From: Christensenella sp. UBA4675
Lineage (GTDB): Bacteria > Bacillota > Clostridia > Christensenellales > Borkfalkiaceae
Assembly (NCBI GenBank): GCA_002405165.1
Contig: DHLF01000012.1
Coordinates: forward strand, 5,407 to 69,406
Reading direction: 5' to 3'
DNA length: 64,000 nucleotides
The translations under genes were made by a program, and so were the position numbers. A model generated the notes under the pieces. It was given only the letters and a program-made list of their open reading frames with translations, was not told where the DNA came from and did not search any database. This document shows positions 26,611-35,680 of the stretch, piece by piece. Each line of letters opens with the position of its first letter. The stretch's first letter is position 1.

Positions 26611-26744
26611 AAACCTTGACGATTTAGAAAGTTTTACGCATTTTGACAAAAATCGCTTTATTATTACTGTTTTTTACAAAATAATACAACTTTATTATGA
26701 TATTATTTTTCTTATCACGTAATATAAGGAGAAATACCTTTTTT

Positions 26745-29000
26745 ATGAAAATAAGAGTTCGAGCAAAAACAGTTTTTACATATCTTTTAATTTTTATATT
26801 TTTTATTTGCCTTACTAATTGTTTAAAAGGTAAATTTTTCCCGTTAAAATTCAGCCTGCTCGTTGCCCTTGCCTATAACAATTTCGCTATAATTCCGCTG
26901 TATATTTTATACAATTTAAGCTCGGTTTTTTATTTTAACTTTACCAACGTTTTAATAGACGCTTGTATGAGTTCTATTATAATTTTTATATCTTTTTTCT
27001 ATAAAAAAGCAGGAAAAAAACCTAACGCAGAATTAGTTTTATATTTACTTGCTTGTTTAGTTCCCTACCTTATAATAAATTCCGTTTCGATAGAAAAAGC
27101 CGTCTATACGGCGATTATAATAGTTTTTTCCTTTATTTGCATAGTTGCCGTAAGACTTTTGTTTATCAACGGATTTAAATACAAAGCGGATTTAGACGAA
27201 CTTTTTTCCACCGCCGTATTTATTTTTACGTTCGGTTTAGGTTTTATAAATTTTTGTGGCTACGAAATTTGGAAAGCCGTTTGCGTATTTATAATTTTAT
27301 TTACCGCATACCTATTTAACGACGGCACGGGTACGCTTGTAGCGTGCGTTTTATCGCTTCCCTGTTGCTTTGCGTTAAAGAGTTTAAATCCGCTAGGCGT
27401 TTACGCGCTATATTCGCTTTTAGCTTTAACTAGCGTAAAATACTCTAGAATTCTTTCTGCGCTCCTTACGCTCGCATTGGAACTATGTTTATTCTTTTTT
27501 ACCCCGTTATACGCTTCTTACTCCTATTTTTCGTTGGTAGCCTTTATTGTTTGCGCGTTTGCATTCGCGTTTATTCCTAAAAAACAAATTACTCTTTTAA
27601 AGGAAAACTTTTTTAAGTTTAAAGAAAAAAAATTGCCACGCCAAGCAATAAATAGAGCAAGACTTATTTTATCCGACAGACTTTTTGAAGTTTCGGGGGT
27701 TTTTAACGAATCTTTCCACGCAATGGGAAATTTAAAAAAGCTATCGTTAAACGAAGAAGATATTAAAGACAGAATTTCGTCGGACGTATATAATAGCGTT
27801 TGTAAAACTTGCCCTTTAAAAGCGACTTGCGACGTAAAAGGGTTTCCTTCTCCCGAATTATTTGCAAAATTATCGGGAATAGGTATAGCTAAAGGAAAAC
27901 TAACTCTCGTGGACTTGCCCACTTTTTTTACGGGAAATTGCAGTTTTTCAAACAATGTTTTATACGCTTTTAACAGCGGAATAACCGCTTATAAAGATAA
28001 ATTAAAAATTTCGAAGGCGTTTAACGACGAAAGAGAATTACTGGGCTTACAAGCAAGTTCCGTTTCAAGCGTTTTAAAAGAACTTGCGATTAGTTACAGC
28101 TCGCAGTTATCGTTTTCAGCCGAAACGGAAAAATTTTTAAGCCAAAAACTCCACAAAAACGGAATTTTATTTTCGGAAATAATGTATTACAAAAACGGCT
28201 TTAATTTTCAAGTAGATTTGGTTATAGAAAAATCCGATTACGACGGTAAAAAGATAACTAAAATTTTAAGCGAAGCCTTAAATAAAAAAGTTTGCCCTTC
28301 TTTGGTGATAAATTTATCCCAAACGTATTTAGCCGTAACTTTTACCCCCGCCCCGTCGTTCGACGCGATTTTCGGAATTTCTCAAACGTGTAAAAGCGGA
28401 AATAACGTTTGCGGGGACACTCATTCTCTAACCAAAATAGACGAAGGTAGATTTATGGTAGCCGTAAACGACGGAATGGGAAGCGGTGAAATAGCAAACT
28501 CCGTATCTTCGCTTACCATGTCGCTACTGGAAAGTCTTATGAAAACGGGACTTGACCAAAACTTTGCAATAAACGTATTAAATAAAATTTTGACCGTATC
28601 TTGCCCCGAAACTTTCTCCGCTCTCGATTTGGCGGTAATAGACTTATTCGACGGTCAAGCTAAATTTATTAAAATAGGCGCGCCATACGGATATATTTTG
28701 GAAAAAGATAATATAAAAATAGTAGAAGCTTCTTCTCTTCCGCTGGGAATAGTCGATAATTATAAAGCCGTTTCGGGAAACGCAAAACTAAAAAACGGCG
28801 ACACCGTAATTTTAATTAGCGACGGCGTTAGCGACGCTTTCGGCTCTTCTACCGATTTATTAGAATTTTTAAAGAGCCAAACTACTTTAAATCCGCAAAC
28901 TCTTGCCGATAACATTTTAAACCGAGCGACCTTTTTAGACGGCAATCCAAAAGACGATATGACCGTTTTATGTGTAAAAGTTTTTAACAAATCGGCTTAA
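26745..29000 (+). CDS. spoIIE: Stage II sporulation protein E, serine phosphatase
   Basis: SpoIIE dephosphorylates SpoIIAA to release sigma-F in the forespore and localises to the polar septum through FtsZ. The 751-residue protein has about ten N-terminal membrane helices (about 10-305), a central region with a cysteine set (CKTCPLKATC, about 365) typical of SpoIIE, and a PP2C-type phosphatase domain (about 540-751) with VAVNDGMGSGEIA, LISDGVSDAFG and DDMTVLCVK carrying the metal-binding aspartates. I start at MKIRVRAK because AAGGAG lies 13 bases upstream; an earlier ATG at 26697 lacks one. The upstream 130 bp hold one-mismatch matches to the Spo0A box but no clear promoter. Confidence 0.93.
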   Translation: MKIRVRAKTVFTYLLIFIFFICLTNCLKGKFFPLKFSLLVALAYNNFAIIPLYILYNLSSVFYFNFTNVLIDACMSSIIIFISFFYKKAGKKPNAELVLYLLACLVPYLIINSVSIEKAVYTAIIIVFSFICIVAVRLLFINGFKYKADLDELFSTAVFIFTFGLGFINFCGYEIWKAVCVFIILFTAYLFNDGTGTLVACVLSLPCCFALKSLNPLGVYALYSLLALTSVKYSRILSALLTLALELCLFFFTPLYASYSYFSLVAFIVCAFAFAFIPKKQITLLKENFFKFKEKKLPRQAINRARLILSDRLFEVSGVFNESFHAMGNLKKLSLNEEDIKDRISSDVYNSVCKTCPLKATCDVKGFPSPELFAKLSGIGIAKGKLTLVDLPTFFTGNCSFSNNVLYAFNSGITAYKDKLKISKAFNDERELLGLQASSVSSVLKELAISYSSQLSFSAETEKFLSQKLHKNGILFSEIMYYKNGFNFQVDLVIEKSDYDGKKITKILSEALNKKVCPSLVINLSQTYLAVTFTPAPSFDAIFGISQTCKSGNNVCGDTHSLTKIDEGRFMVAVNDGMGSGEIANSVSSLTMSLLESLMKTGLDQNFAINVLNKILTVSCPETFSALDLAVIDLFDGQAKFIKIGAPYGYILEKDNIKIVEASSLPLGIVDNYKAVSGNAKLKNGDTVILISDGVSDAFGSSTDLLEFLKSQTTLNPQTLADNILNRATFLDGNPKDDMTVLCVKVFNKSA

Positions 29001-29088
29001 ACATACTTAAAAATGTAAACGTTTTCAGCTGTTTTCCCGACTGCTTAAATTTTTTACCGTTCGCTTAATAGTATAATCCATCAAAAGT

Positions 29089-29126
29089 TAAAACCGTTAG
29101 AAAGTCCTACTTTTCTACCGGTTTTA
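29089..29126 (+). terminator. Probable terminator after spoIIE
   Basis: Imperfect stem of AAAACCGTTAGAAAGT with ACTTTTCTACCGGTTTT around a three-base loop, then TATATT. It lies between convergent spoIIE and the phosphodiesterase gene and may serve both strands. Confidence 0.6.
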
Positions 29127-29145
29127 TATTATTTGCCTATAAATT

Positions 29146-29607
29146 TTAAACTACGGGAACGAAAGAATACACTAATTTTTTGCCGTTTATCACAACGTAA
29201 CAATAACTATGATTTACCGAATACTTACTTAAATTTCCGGGGTTTATAAGCGTTATCCCGTCTATTTCGTTAAATTCCGCTCTATGGTTATGTCCGTAAA
29301 AAACGGTGTCCGCGCCCTTTTGTTTTGCATATTCCGCAAGCCTTGATAAAGTGCTTTTTACGCCGAAATTGTGTCCGTGAACTATTAAAATTTTTCTATC
29401 TTCTACGTTTAACAATAATTCGTCGCCGTTTAATCCGTCGCAGTTACCCCGTACGAAATGAACTTCTTTAATATCGGGGAAATATTTTAAATCTCCCGCT
29501 CCGTCTCCGCAGTGGATAACCATATCGCTTTCCTTTAATACGGGATAGATTTTTTCTAACGCCCTTATATTGTTATGAGTATCAGATATAACGACAATTT
29601 TTTTCAT
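29146..29607 (-). CDS. Metallophosphoesterase, YfcE/MJ0936 family
   Basis: A 153-residue calcineurin-like phosphoesterase with all metal ligand motifs in order: VISDTHNN (about 5-12), IHCGDGAGD (about 32), VRGNCDG (about 52), IVHGHNFG (about 77) and YGHNHRAEF (about 104). Small proteins of this layout hydrolyse phosphodiesters with manganese; the natural substrate is unknown. It starts 27 nt after the second ABC transporter gene on the same strand, so it is probably the last gene of that operon. Confidence 0.88.
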   Translation of the reverse strand: MKKIVVISDTHNNIRALEKIYPVLKESDMVIHCGDGAGDLKYFPDIKEVHFVRGNCDGLNGDELLLNVEDRKILIVHGHNFGVKSTLSRLAEYAKQKGADTVFYGHNHRAEFNEIDGITLINPGNLSKYSVNHSYCYVVINGKKLVYSFVPVV

Positions 29608-29634
29608 AAAGTCCGCCTATAAATCATTTAAAGC

Positions 29635-31590
29635 TTATTCTAGTTCAAATGCGCCCGTATATAACGCGTAGTATTTACCCTTTAACGCGATAAGTTGGTC
29701 GTGCGTACCCCTTTCGATAATTCTACCGTGTTCAAGCACCATTATTACGTCCGAATTTTGTACGGTAGAAAGCCTGTGCGCAATTACGAAAACGGTTCTT
29801 CCTTTCATTAAACTATCCGTTCCCTTTTGTACCAAAGCTTCGGTTCTTGTATCGATAGAAGAAGTAGCTTCGTCCATAATCATAACGGGAGCGTTAGCTA
29901 CCGCAGCTCTCGCGATAGAAATAAGTTGCCTTTGACCTTGAGAAAGATTTGCTCCGTCGCCGGTAAGCATTGTATCGTATCCTTGCGGAAGTCTTGTAAT
30001 AAAATCGTGCGCAGAAGCAAGTTTCGCCGCTTCTATACACTCTTCATCCGTGGCGTCTAGTTTTCCGTAACGAATATTATCCATAACCGTTCCCGTAAAC
30101 AAGTTGGTATCCTGTAAAACCATTCCTAACGACTTTCTTAAATCGTCTTTCTTAATTTTATTGATATTTATACCGTCATATCTTATTTTTCCGTCCGCAA
30201 TATCGTAAAAACGATTTAAAAGGTTAGTTATAGTAGTCTTTCCTGCGCCCGTAGCTCCGACAAACGCAACCTTTTGACCGGGTTTTGCGTACAGCGTAAT
30301 ATTGTGTAAAACAATTTTTTCGGGAGTATAGCCGAAATTTACGTCGTCCATAACTATATCGCCCTTTAAAAGAGTGTAAGTTATGGTACCTTCCGCTTTG
30401 TGCGGATGTTTCCACGCCCAAATTCCCGTTCTTTCCTTGCTTTCGGTAATTTCTCCGTTTTCGCCTACGGTTGCGTTTACCAAAGTAACGTAGCCGTGGT
30501 CTTCTTCTTCGGGTTGGTCTAGTAAATCGTAAACTCTGCCCGCGCCCGCAAGCGCCATTACCACCGAGTTTATTTGGTTGGAAATTTGTCCCATTTGGTT
30601 AGCGAATTGTCTTGCCATACCTAGGAAAGATACGACGATAGGAATTGTCAACGCGCCCATAAAACCACTACCGGAAAACAAAGATTTAAAGGAAATATTT
30701 ATACCTTTGCCCGAACTTGCTATAAATATTCCGCAACCTAAAAACGCTATTAAAACGTACATTATGTTACCTATATTATGAATAATAGGCATTAACATAT
30801 TAGAAAAAGCGTTAGCCTTATCGGAAACGTGGTATAAATCTTCGTTTATAGTTTTAAAATCGGAAAGCGTTTCTTGTTCGTGACAAAATACTTTTATAAC
30901 CTTTTGCCCGTGCATCATTTCTTCTACGTAACCTTCCATTTTACCCAATGACTTTTGTTGAGCAATAAAATATTTTGCACTTTTACTACCTATTATTTTG
31001 GTTACGAACAGTATAAATAACACCCCGATTACTACTACCGCCCAAAGCAAAACGCTTAAATATAGCATTACAAGAGTTAAAGATATTAAAATAATACACG
31101 TAGAACACAACTGCGGAAAACTTTGAGAAACGAATTGTCTTAAAGCGTCCGTATCGTTAGTGTAAGTACTCATAATATCGCCATGGGTATGCGTGTCGAA
31201 ATATTTTATAGGGAGCCTTTGCATTTTAGCAAAAAGTTTAACTCTTGTATCTCTTAAATATTTTTGAGTTAAAACCGCTCCGGATAAACCTTGTAGTAAT
31301 GCTCCTATCCAACCTATTAAAAAAATACTTAATAGCACCCCTCCGATTTTAAGAATTTTTTTCCAGGCGTCTACTTTACTTACTCCTTTTCCGACCGAAT
31401 CTATTGCGGAGTAAATTTTTTCCAAAAAAAGTCCCGAAACAGAACTTGCGATAGCGCTTAAAAATAAGGCTACACCCATAATGATAACAAGACCTTTATA
31501 CTCTTTAAAAAGCGTGCCTATAAGTCTTTTAAACACTCCTTTTTTTCTAGGTTGTTGGGGATTGTAATTAGGTTTTCTAACGGTTTTCAT
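29635..31590 (-). CDS. ABC exporter half-transporter with canonical ATP site motifs
   Basis: A 651-residue half-transporter: an N-terminal exporter membrane domain of six helices (about 30-330) and a nucleotide-binding domain (about 400-640). Walker A is GATGAGKTT, the signature LSQGQRQL, Walker B VMIMDEATSSID with the catalytic glutamate, and the switch histidine is in VIAHRLSTV. Its partner gene directly upstream lacks the glutamate and histidine, so the pair matches heterodimeric exporters such as TM287/288, in which one site is degenerate. A roughly 40-residue insert with tryptophans (about 370-400, GIWAWKHPHKAEG) precedes the ATP domain. It overlaps its partner by four bases. The cargo is unknown; the MarR regulator suggests drugs or peptides. 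Confidence 0.93.
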   Translation of the reverse strand: MKTVRKPNYNPQQPRKKGVFKRLIGTLFKEYKGLVIIMGVALFLSAIASSVSGLFLEKIYSAIDSVGKGVSKVDAWKKILKIGGVLLSIFLIGWIGALLQGLSGAVLTQKYLRDTRVKLFAKMQRLPIKYFDTHTHGDIMSTYTNDTDALRQFVSQSFPQLCSTCIILISLTLVMLYLSVLLWAVVVIGVLFILFVTKIIGSKSAKYFIAQQKSLGKMEGYVEEMMHGQKVIKVFCHEQETLSDFKTINEDLYHVSDKANAFSNMLMPIIHNIGNIMYVLIAFLGCGIFIASSGKGINISFKSLFSGSGFMGALTIPIVVSFLGMARQFANQMGQISNQINSVVMALAGAGRVYDLLDQPEEEDHGYVTLVNATVGENGEITESKERTGIWAWKHPHKAEGTITYTLLKGDIVMDDVNFGYTPEKIVLHNITLYAKPGQKVAFVGATGAGKTTITNLLNRFYDIADGKIRYDGININKIKKDDLRKSLGMVLQDTNLFTGTVMDNIRYGKLDATDEECIEAAKLASAHDFITRLPQGYDTMLTGDGANLSQGQRQLISIARAAVANAPVMIMDEATSSIDTRTEALVQKGTDSLMKGRTVFVIAHRLSTVQNSDVIMVLEHGRIIERGTHDQLIALKGKYYALYTGAFELE

Positions 31591-33338
31591 GAATTTTTAC
31601 CCCCTATTCTGTTTTGCGAATTATAAACTTCTATATAAATTTCGTTACGTTTAATAAGTTCTTCGTGAGTGCCTATATCGTCTATTTTCCCGTTGTCCAA
31701 AACTATTATCATATCGCTGTCCATAACGGAAGCAATTCTTTGAGCTATTATTATTTTAGTTGTTTCGGGAATAAAGTTTTTAAACGCGTCCCTTAACTTT
31801 GCGTCTGTAGCCGTATCGACGGCAGAAGTAGAATCGTCTAAAATTAAAACTTTAGGATTTTTGAGTAACGCCCTTGCAATACAAAGCCTTTGTTTTTGTC
31901 CGCCCGAAACGTTTGCTCCGCCTTGTTCGATAAACGTATCGTACCCTTTGGGGAACGCTTGAATGAACTCGTCGGCTTGGGCTAAAACGCAAGCTTTTTT
32001 TAACTCTTCGTCCGTGGCGTCTTTATTTCCCCAGCGAAGATTTTCTTTAATCGTTCCCGAAAACAAAGTATTTTTTTGCAATACCACCGCAACCGAATTT
32101 CTTAAAACTTCCATATCGTAATCTTTAACGTTTACGTCGCCAACTAAAACTTCGCCTTCCGTAACGTCGTACAAACGCGATATTAAATTAACTAGCGTTG
32201 TTTTACCCGAACCCGTACCGCCTATAATCCCGACAGTTTGCCCAGACTTAATATTTAAGTTTATATCTTTTAAAGCGTATTCTTCGGCATTTTTAGCATA
32301 TTTAAAATATACGTTTTTAAATACGACGTCACCGTTTTTAACTTCTTCAACGGGATTTTTAGGGTTAGATAAAGTACTTTTTTCATCTAAAACCTCTACT
32401 ATTCTATATGCGCTTTCTACGCTGATACTTATCATTACAAATACCATAGAAAACATCATAAGAGCCATTAAAATTTGTAAGGAATAAGTCAATAAACTTT
32501 GAAGTCCGAAAACGGTTAAATCGCTTCTACCCCATAAAATTATGTGTGCGCCGAATACCGCTATCGCAAGTAACGCCCCTTGCAAACAAAATTGCATTAC
32601 GGGGTTATTAAACGCAAGTATTTTTTCGGCTTTGGTAAAGTCACCGCAAAGCTCGTCCGACACCTTTGTAAATTTTTGAGTTTCGTAATCTTCCCTAACG
32701 TAAGCTTTAACGACCCTCATTCCCTTAACGTCTTCTTGAATGGATTCGTTTAAATCGTCGTATCTTTTAAAAACGCTTTTAAATATCGGCGTTGCCTTTT
32801 TAAATATTATTATTAAAGTAAAAATAAGTATAGGTGCTGTTACAAAAAATATAACGGGCAATTTAGTATTTATAGAAAAACTCATTACTATTGAAAATAT
32901 AAACATAAGAGGACTTCTTATAACAGTTCTGATTAACATCATAAACGCCATTTGAACGTTGGTTATATCGGTCGTTAACCTTGTAACCAAAGACGAAGTA
33001 GAAAACTTGTCGATATTAGCAAAGGAAAACTCTTGAACCTTTGAAAAAGCGTCTTCTCTTAAATTTTTTGCAAATCCTGCGGATGCGGTAGCGCAAAATT
33101 TTCCGCCAAGCATTCCCCCTAAAAGCGACACGATAGCACACCCTACCATTACGCATCCCCACGTTATCATTCCCTTTACGTTCGGGTTGCCACCACCGGA
33201 CGGTTTTACGCATTTACCGAACTTAAATATTATTAAAGGAATAGTTACTTCCATACAAGCTTCCACTACCATACAAATAACAGTAAGGATTGATTCTTTT
33301 TTGTATGAACGCAAACATTTTAGTAGTCTTTTTATCAT
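31587..33338 (-). CDS. ABC exporter half-transporter with degenerate ATP site motifs
   Basis: A 583-residue half-transporter with six membrane helices (about 15-315) and a nucleotide-binding domain (about 340-575). Walker A GGTGSGKTT and signature VSGGQKQRL are intact, but Walker B reads VLILDDSTSAVD with Asp in place of the catalytic Glu, and the switch region reads IIAQRIASV with Gln instead of His. These are the changes expected of the degenerate subunit in TM287/288-type heterodimers. It overlaps the marR-like gene upstream and the partner downstream by four bases each, so expression is coupled. Confidence 0.93.
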   Translation of the reverse strand: MIKRLLKCLRSYKKESILTVICMVVEACMEVTIPLIIFKFGKCVKPSGGGNPNVKGMITWGCVMVGCAIVSLLGGMLGGKFCATASAGFAKNLREDAFSKVQEFSFANIDKFSTSSLVTRLTTDITNVQMAFMMLIRTVIRSPLMFIFSIVMSFSINTKLPVIFFVTAPILIFTLIIIFKKATPIFKSVFKRYDDLNESIQEDVKGMRVVKAYVREDYETQKFTKVSDELCGDFTKAEKILAFNNPVMQFCLQGALLAIAVFGAHIILWGRSDLTVFGLQSLLTYSLQILMALMMFSMVFVMISISVESAYRIVEVLDEKSTLSNPKNPVEEVKNGDVVFKNVYFKYAKNAEEYALKDINLNIKSGQTVGIIGGTGSGKTTLVNLISRLYDVTEGEVLVGDVNVKDYDMEVLRNSVAVVLQKNTLFSGTIKENLRWGNKDATDEELKKACVLAQADEFIQAFPKGYDTFIEQGGANVSGGQKQRLCIARALLKNPKVLILDDSTSAVDTATDAKLRDAFKNFIPETTKIIIAQRIASVMDSDMIIVLDNGKIDDIGTHEELIKRNEIYIEVYNSQNRIGGKNS

Positions 33339-33784
33339 ACATTCTCCTTTTTAAGATATATCTCTATTCTCTTTAAATATTCTTTTAAATTTTCGTACTC
33401 TTTTTCGTTAAATATACTTTTTACTTCTTTATCTAAATCGTCGAAGTACGCTATAACCGATTTATTAAACTCTTTCGCCTTATCTGTTAAAACTATTTTA
33501 TTTATCCTTTTATCGCTTTTAACGCTTTGCCTTTGTATAAATCCTTTCTCTTCCATTGCGGATAGTAGCCCTGTTACGGAACTCCTTCTTAAAGACATTT
33601 CGTTTTCTATATCCTTTTGATATACTTCTTGTCCGCAAGCGTTTTTTTTGCCGACGAAACCTATTATATGCCCTTGCGTACCCGTAAGCTCGCTTAAATT
33701 TTTAATAACGTCGGAACAATCTACCTTTCGCTTTACAAGATTAGATATTTTTTTAAATTCTCCCATTAAATGAAACTCTTCCAT
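33335..33784 (-). CDS. MarR-family regulator
   Basis: A 149-residue winged-helix repressor of the MarR family; the recognition region LRRSSVTGLLSAMEEKGFIQRQ (in outline about 69-90) and the wing with SDKRINKIVLTDKAKE are typical. I start at MEEFHL because a G-rich GGGGG lies 3-7 bases upstream; a TTG four codons earlier has no ribosome binding site. As first gene of an overlapping operon with an ABC exporter, it most likely represses that operon and senses a compound the exporter removes. A near-perfect promoter lies upstream; no clear palindromic operator was found. Confidence 0.9.
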   Translation of the reverse strand: MEEFHLMGEFKKISNLVKRKVDCSDVIKNLSELTGTQGHIIGFVGKKNACGQEVYQKDIENEMSLRRSSVTGLLSAMEEKGFIQRQSVKSDKRINKIVLTDKAKEFNKSVIAYFDDLDKEVKSIFNEKEYENLKEYLKRIEIYLKKENV

Positions 33785-33843
33785 TTTCCCCCGCAAGTCA
33801 AAAATTCGGCTTTCTTTTTTATTAAAATTGTTAGGATACGAAC

Positions 33844-33872
33844 ATTATAAAACTTAATAAAATTATTGTCAA
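33844..33872 (-). promoter_or_regulatory. Sigma-A promoter of the marR-ABC operon
   Basis: TTGACA, 17 bp, TATAAT on the minus strand, a full consensus match. Such a strong core promoter fits a system kept silent by a repressor. Confidence 0.88.
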
Positions 33873-33887
33873 ACGATTTAACAAAAA

Positions 33888-33914
33888 AAAGAAGCAGTTT
33901 TTTTCTGCTTCTTT
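33888..33914 (-). terminator. Terminator after the anti-sigma gene
   Basis: Perfect 10-bp stem AAAGAAGCAG / CTGCTTCTTT with a seven-base loop, followed on the minus strand by TTTTTTTG. It closes the sigma/anti-sigma transcript 120 nt past the stop codon. Confidence 0.85.
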
Positions 33915-34036
33915 AAGTCGATTTTATTTAACTTTTAAAATTAATAAAATTTTATCTCTTTTCGTCTTAGTTTTATAAATTTATCGTTCAAAAAACTTTT
34001 TTAGATTTGATTTTTTCGATTAAACTTAAATAAAAC

Positions 34037-35086
34037 CTATCTTCTTTCGTCTTGATTTTGAGGTGGTTCGGACGGATTTGGCTTGTCGGGCGGATAAGAC
34101 GGAAAATCTTCCGTAACTTTTTCCGTTTCAGTGTTGTAACGATAAAATTTTCTTTCTCCGTTTTGCGTTTCAAAAGAAATTTTATAAATCTTTACGCCGT
34201 TATCGTAAATTATAGACAATTCTTCGCCATGAATGGCATTTTTATCCACTCCGAGTTTTTGTAAAACTTTATTAAAAACTTCGCCTTCTTTTTCTAAAAC
34301 GTCGTTACCCCTTATAACGTCGCCGTCGTCTTTAACTTTATCAAAATTATTATACATCACGGAAAGTTCTTTTATACTTTTTTTAGCAAAATCGTTTTGC
34401 CTATCCTTAAACGCTTCGTCCGCGCCTATAATTTTATCTATAAACGCCATTTTACCGACCGAAATATCATTTTCTTCCGCTCTTTTTTTAACGTCTTCGC
34501 TAAGTGTTATGCGTTGAGCTATTATAGAACATTTATTATTGTCGGAAAACAATCCGTTTACGTTGTCTACTACTTTGTTTAAAAACTCGCTTTGCCCTTT
34601 TTCGCTTCCGCTTACGCTTATCAATATAGAATTGGTATCGCTTTGCTCGGTTAAATATCCCTTTGACGACATAGCTCCTATTATTGCGTATAAAGCGGTG
34701 GTGACCTTCACGTTTTTAAGGTCTAACTCGCTTAAAATTTTATTTGCGTCGTCGTTTAAGGCGGAATAAGATTTTACCGTTTCGTAATTGCTTATTTCGA
34801 GCTTTATGCTAGGATTTACGTCTATATACATTTCGGAAGCCGAAACTTTTGCCGTTTTATTAAAATTTATAACGTTTCCGAGCGTTAATCCTATAACGAA
34901 TATAAACGCCATAGAAAGAGCTAACAAACTTCTTTTAAAAACTGCTTTCTTATAAAATTTTTCTTTCTTTTCTTTTTGAATAAACGGCTCTATATGCTCG
35001 TTTTCGCACCTTTTTTGTATTTTTTCAGACAAAGAAGGCGTTTCTTGGGAAAATGCTGAAATAAGTTTATTTTTTAGTTTTTTCAC
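34037..35086 (-). CDS. RsgI-like membrane anti-sigma factor
   Basis: A 349-residue single-pass membrane protein. A cytoplasmic N-terminus (1-50), one helix (about 52-72, SLLALSMAFIFVIGLTLG) and an outer domain starting with SEMYIDVNPSIKLEISNYE, the hallmark of the RsgI family extracytoplasmic region, then a long helical part and a proline-rich end (PPDKPNPSEPPQNQ). In Clostridium, RsgI proteins hold an alternative sigma factor until an outside signal, often a polysaccharide, arrives. Here no carbohydrate-binding module is attached and the partner is an ECF factor, not SigI. It overlaps the sigma gene by four bases. Confidence 0.8.
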   Translation of the reverse strand: MKKLKNKLISAFSQETPSLSEKIQKRCENEHIEPFIQKEKKEKFYKKAVFKRSLLALSMAFIFVIGLTLGNVINFNKTAKVSASEMYIDVNPSIKLEISNYETVKSYSALNDDANKILSELDLKNVKVTTALYAIIGAMSSKGYLTEQSDTNSILISVSGSEKGQSEFLNKVVDNVNGLFSDNNKCSIIAQRITLSEDVKKRAEENDISVGKMAFIDKIIGADEAFKDRQNDFAKKSIKELSVMYNNFDKVKDDGDVIRGNDVLEKEGEVFNKVLQKLGVDKNAIHGEELSIIYDNGVKIYKISFETQNGERKFYRYNTETEKVTEDFPSYPPDKPNPSEPPQNQDERR

Positions 35087-35610
35087 AAATCTACCTCCTT
35101 TTTTAATTTTTTTACCGCTCTATTATATTTGGATAAAACGTAGGAAAGCGGTTTATTTATAAGTTTTGCTATTTCCCTATGCTTTAATCCCGAAACTAAC
35201 CTTAAGGATATAATTTCGCTTTCTTCTTGCGTTAAAAGCGATAAAACTTGCTGTAAAAAAGCGTTATTGCAAACGGCGTCTTCAAAGCTTGTTCCGCTTT
35301 TGTTTTCAACGACTTCCAGTCCTACGCTTCTAGAAGAAACTTCGTAATGTCGTTTAATTAAATTGCTTGCTATGGTAAAAACCCAAGCGAGCGGTTTTCC
35401 GCAAGAATTGTAATAAGAACTGTATTTATAGATTTTTACGAATGTGTCTTCCGTTACGTCTTCCGCGTCCGCTTTATTTCTTAGTTTTGACAAACTATAC
35501 GCGTACACGTCCGTTTTGATTAGTTCGTAAAGAGTTCCTAACGCTTTAGTATCTCCTTTGGAAATTGAAATTATTAAGTTTTCCGCCTGTTTGTTTTTAC
35601 TTTGTTTCAT
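35083..35610 (-). CDS. ECF-type RNA polymerase sigma factor
   Basis: A 175-residue sigma-70 family protein with only region 2 (about 20-75; RNKADAEDVTEDTFVKIYKY is the core-binding and -10 recognition part) and region 4 (about 115-170; LTQEESEIISLRLVSGLKHREIAK helix-turn-helix). This two-domain layout defines the ECF group. AAGGA precedes the ATG. It is translationally coupled to the RsgI-like gene downstream, the usual sigma/anti-sigma pair. The pair has a sigma-A-like promoter, so basal expression does not need the factor itself. Confidence 0.92.
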   Translation of the reverse strand: MKQSKNKQAENLIISISKGDTKALGTLYELIKTDVYAYSLSKLRNKADAEDVTEDTFVKIYKYSSYYNSCGKPLAWVFTIASNLIKRHYEVSSRSVGLEVVENKSGTSFEDAVCNNAFLQQVLSLLTQEESEIISLRLVSGLKHREIAKLINKPLSYVLSKYNRAVKKLKKEVDL

Positions 35611-35633
35611 ACTTTCCTTGATAAACTTATCTA

Positions 35634-35662
35634 ATTATATATTAACTATCGTTTATTTTCAA
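35634..35662 (-). promoter_or_regulatory. Sigma-A promoter of the ECF sigma gene
   Basis: TTGAAA, 17 bp, TATAAT on the minus strand, about 25 bp before the ATG. Confidence 0.8.
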
Positions 35663-35680
35663 GTGAAACAAAATTAAAAT

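Noticed and set aside
26603..26744. Spo0A boxes and a 21-bp-spaced promoter before spoIIE
   Set aside because: TTGACA and one-mismatch 0A-box strings are present, but no -10 element fits at 17 or 21 bp, so I did not annotate a promoter.
29635..33338. The Asp-for-Glu change in the upstream ABC protein as an inactivating mutation
   Set aside because: Loss of the catalytic Glu and switch His in one half only is the normal design of heterodimeric exporters, so the pair is probably active.
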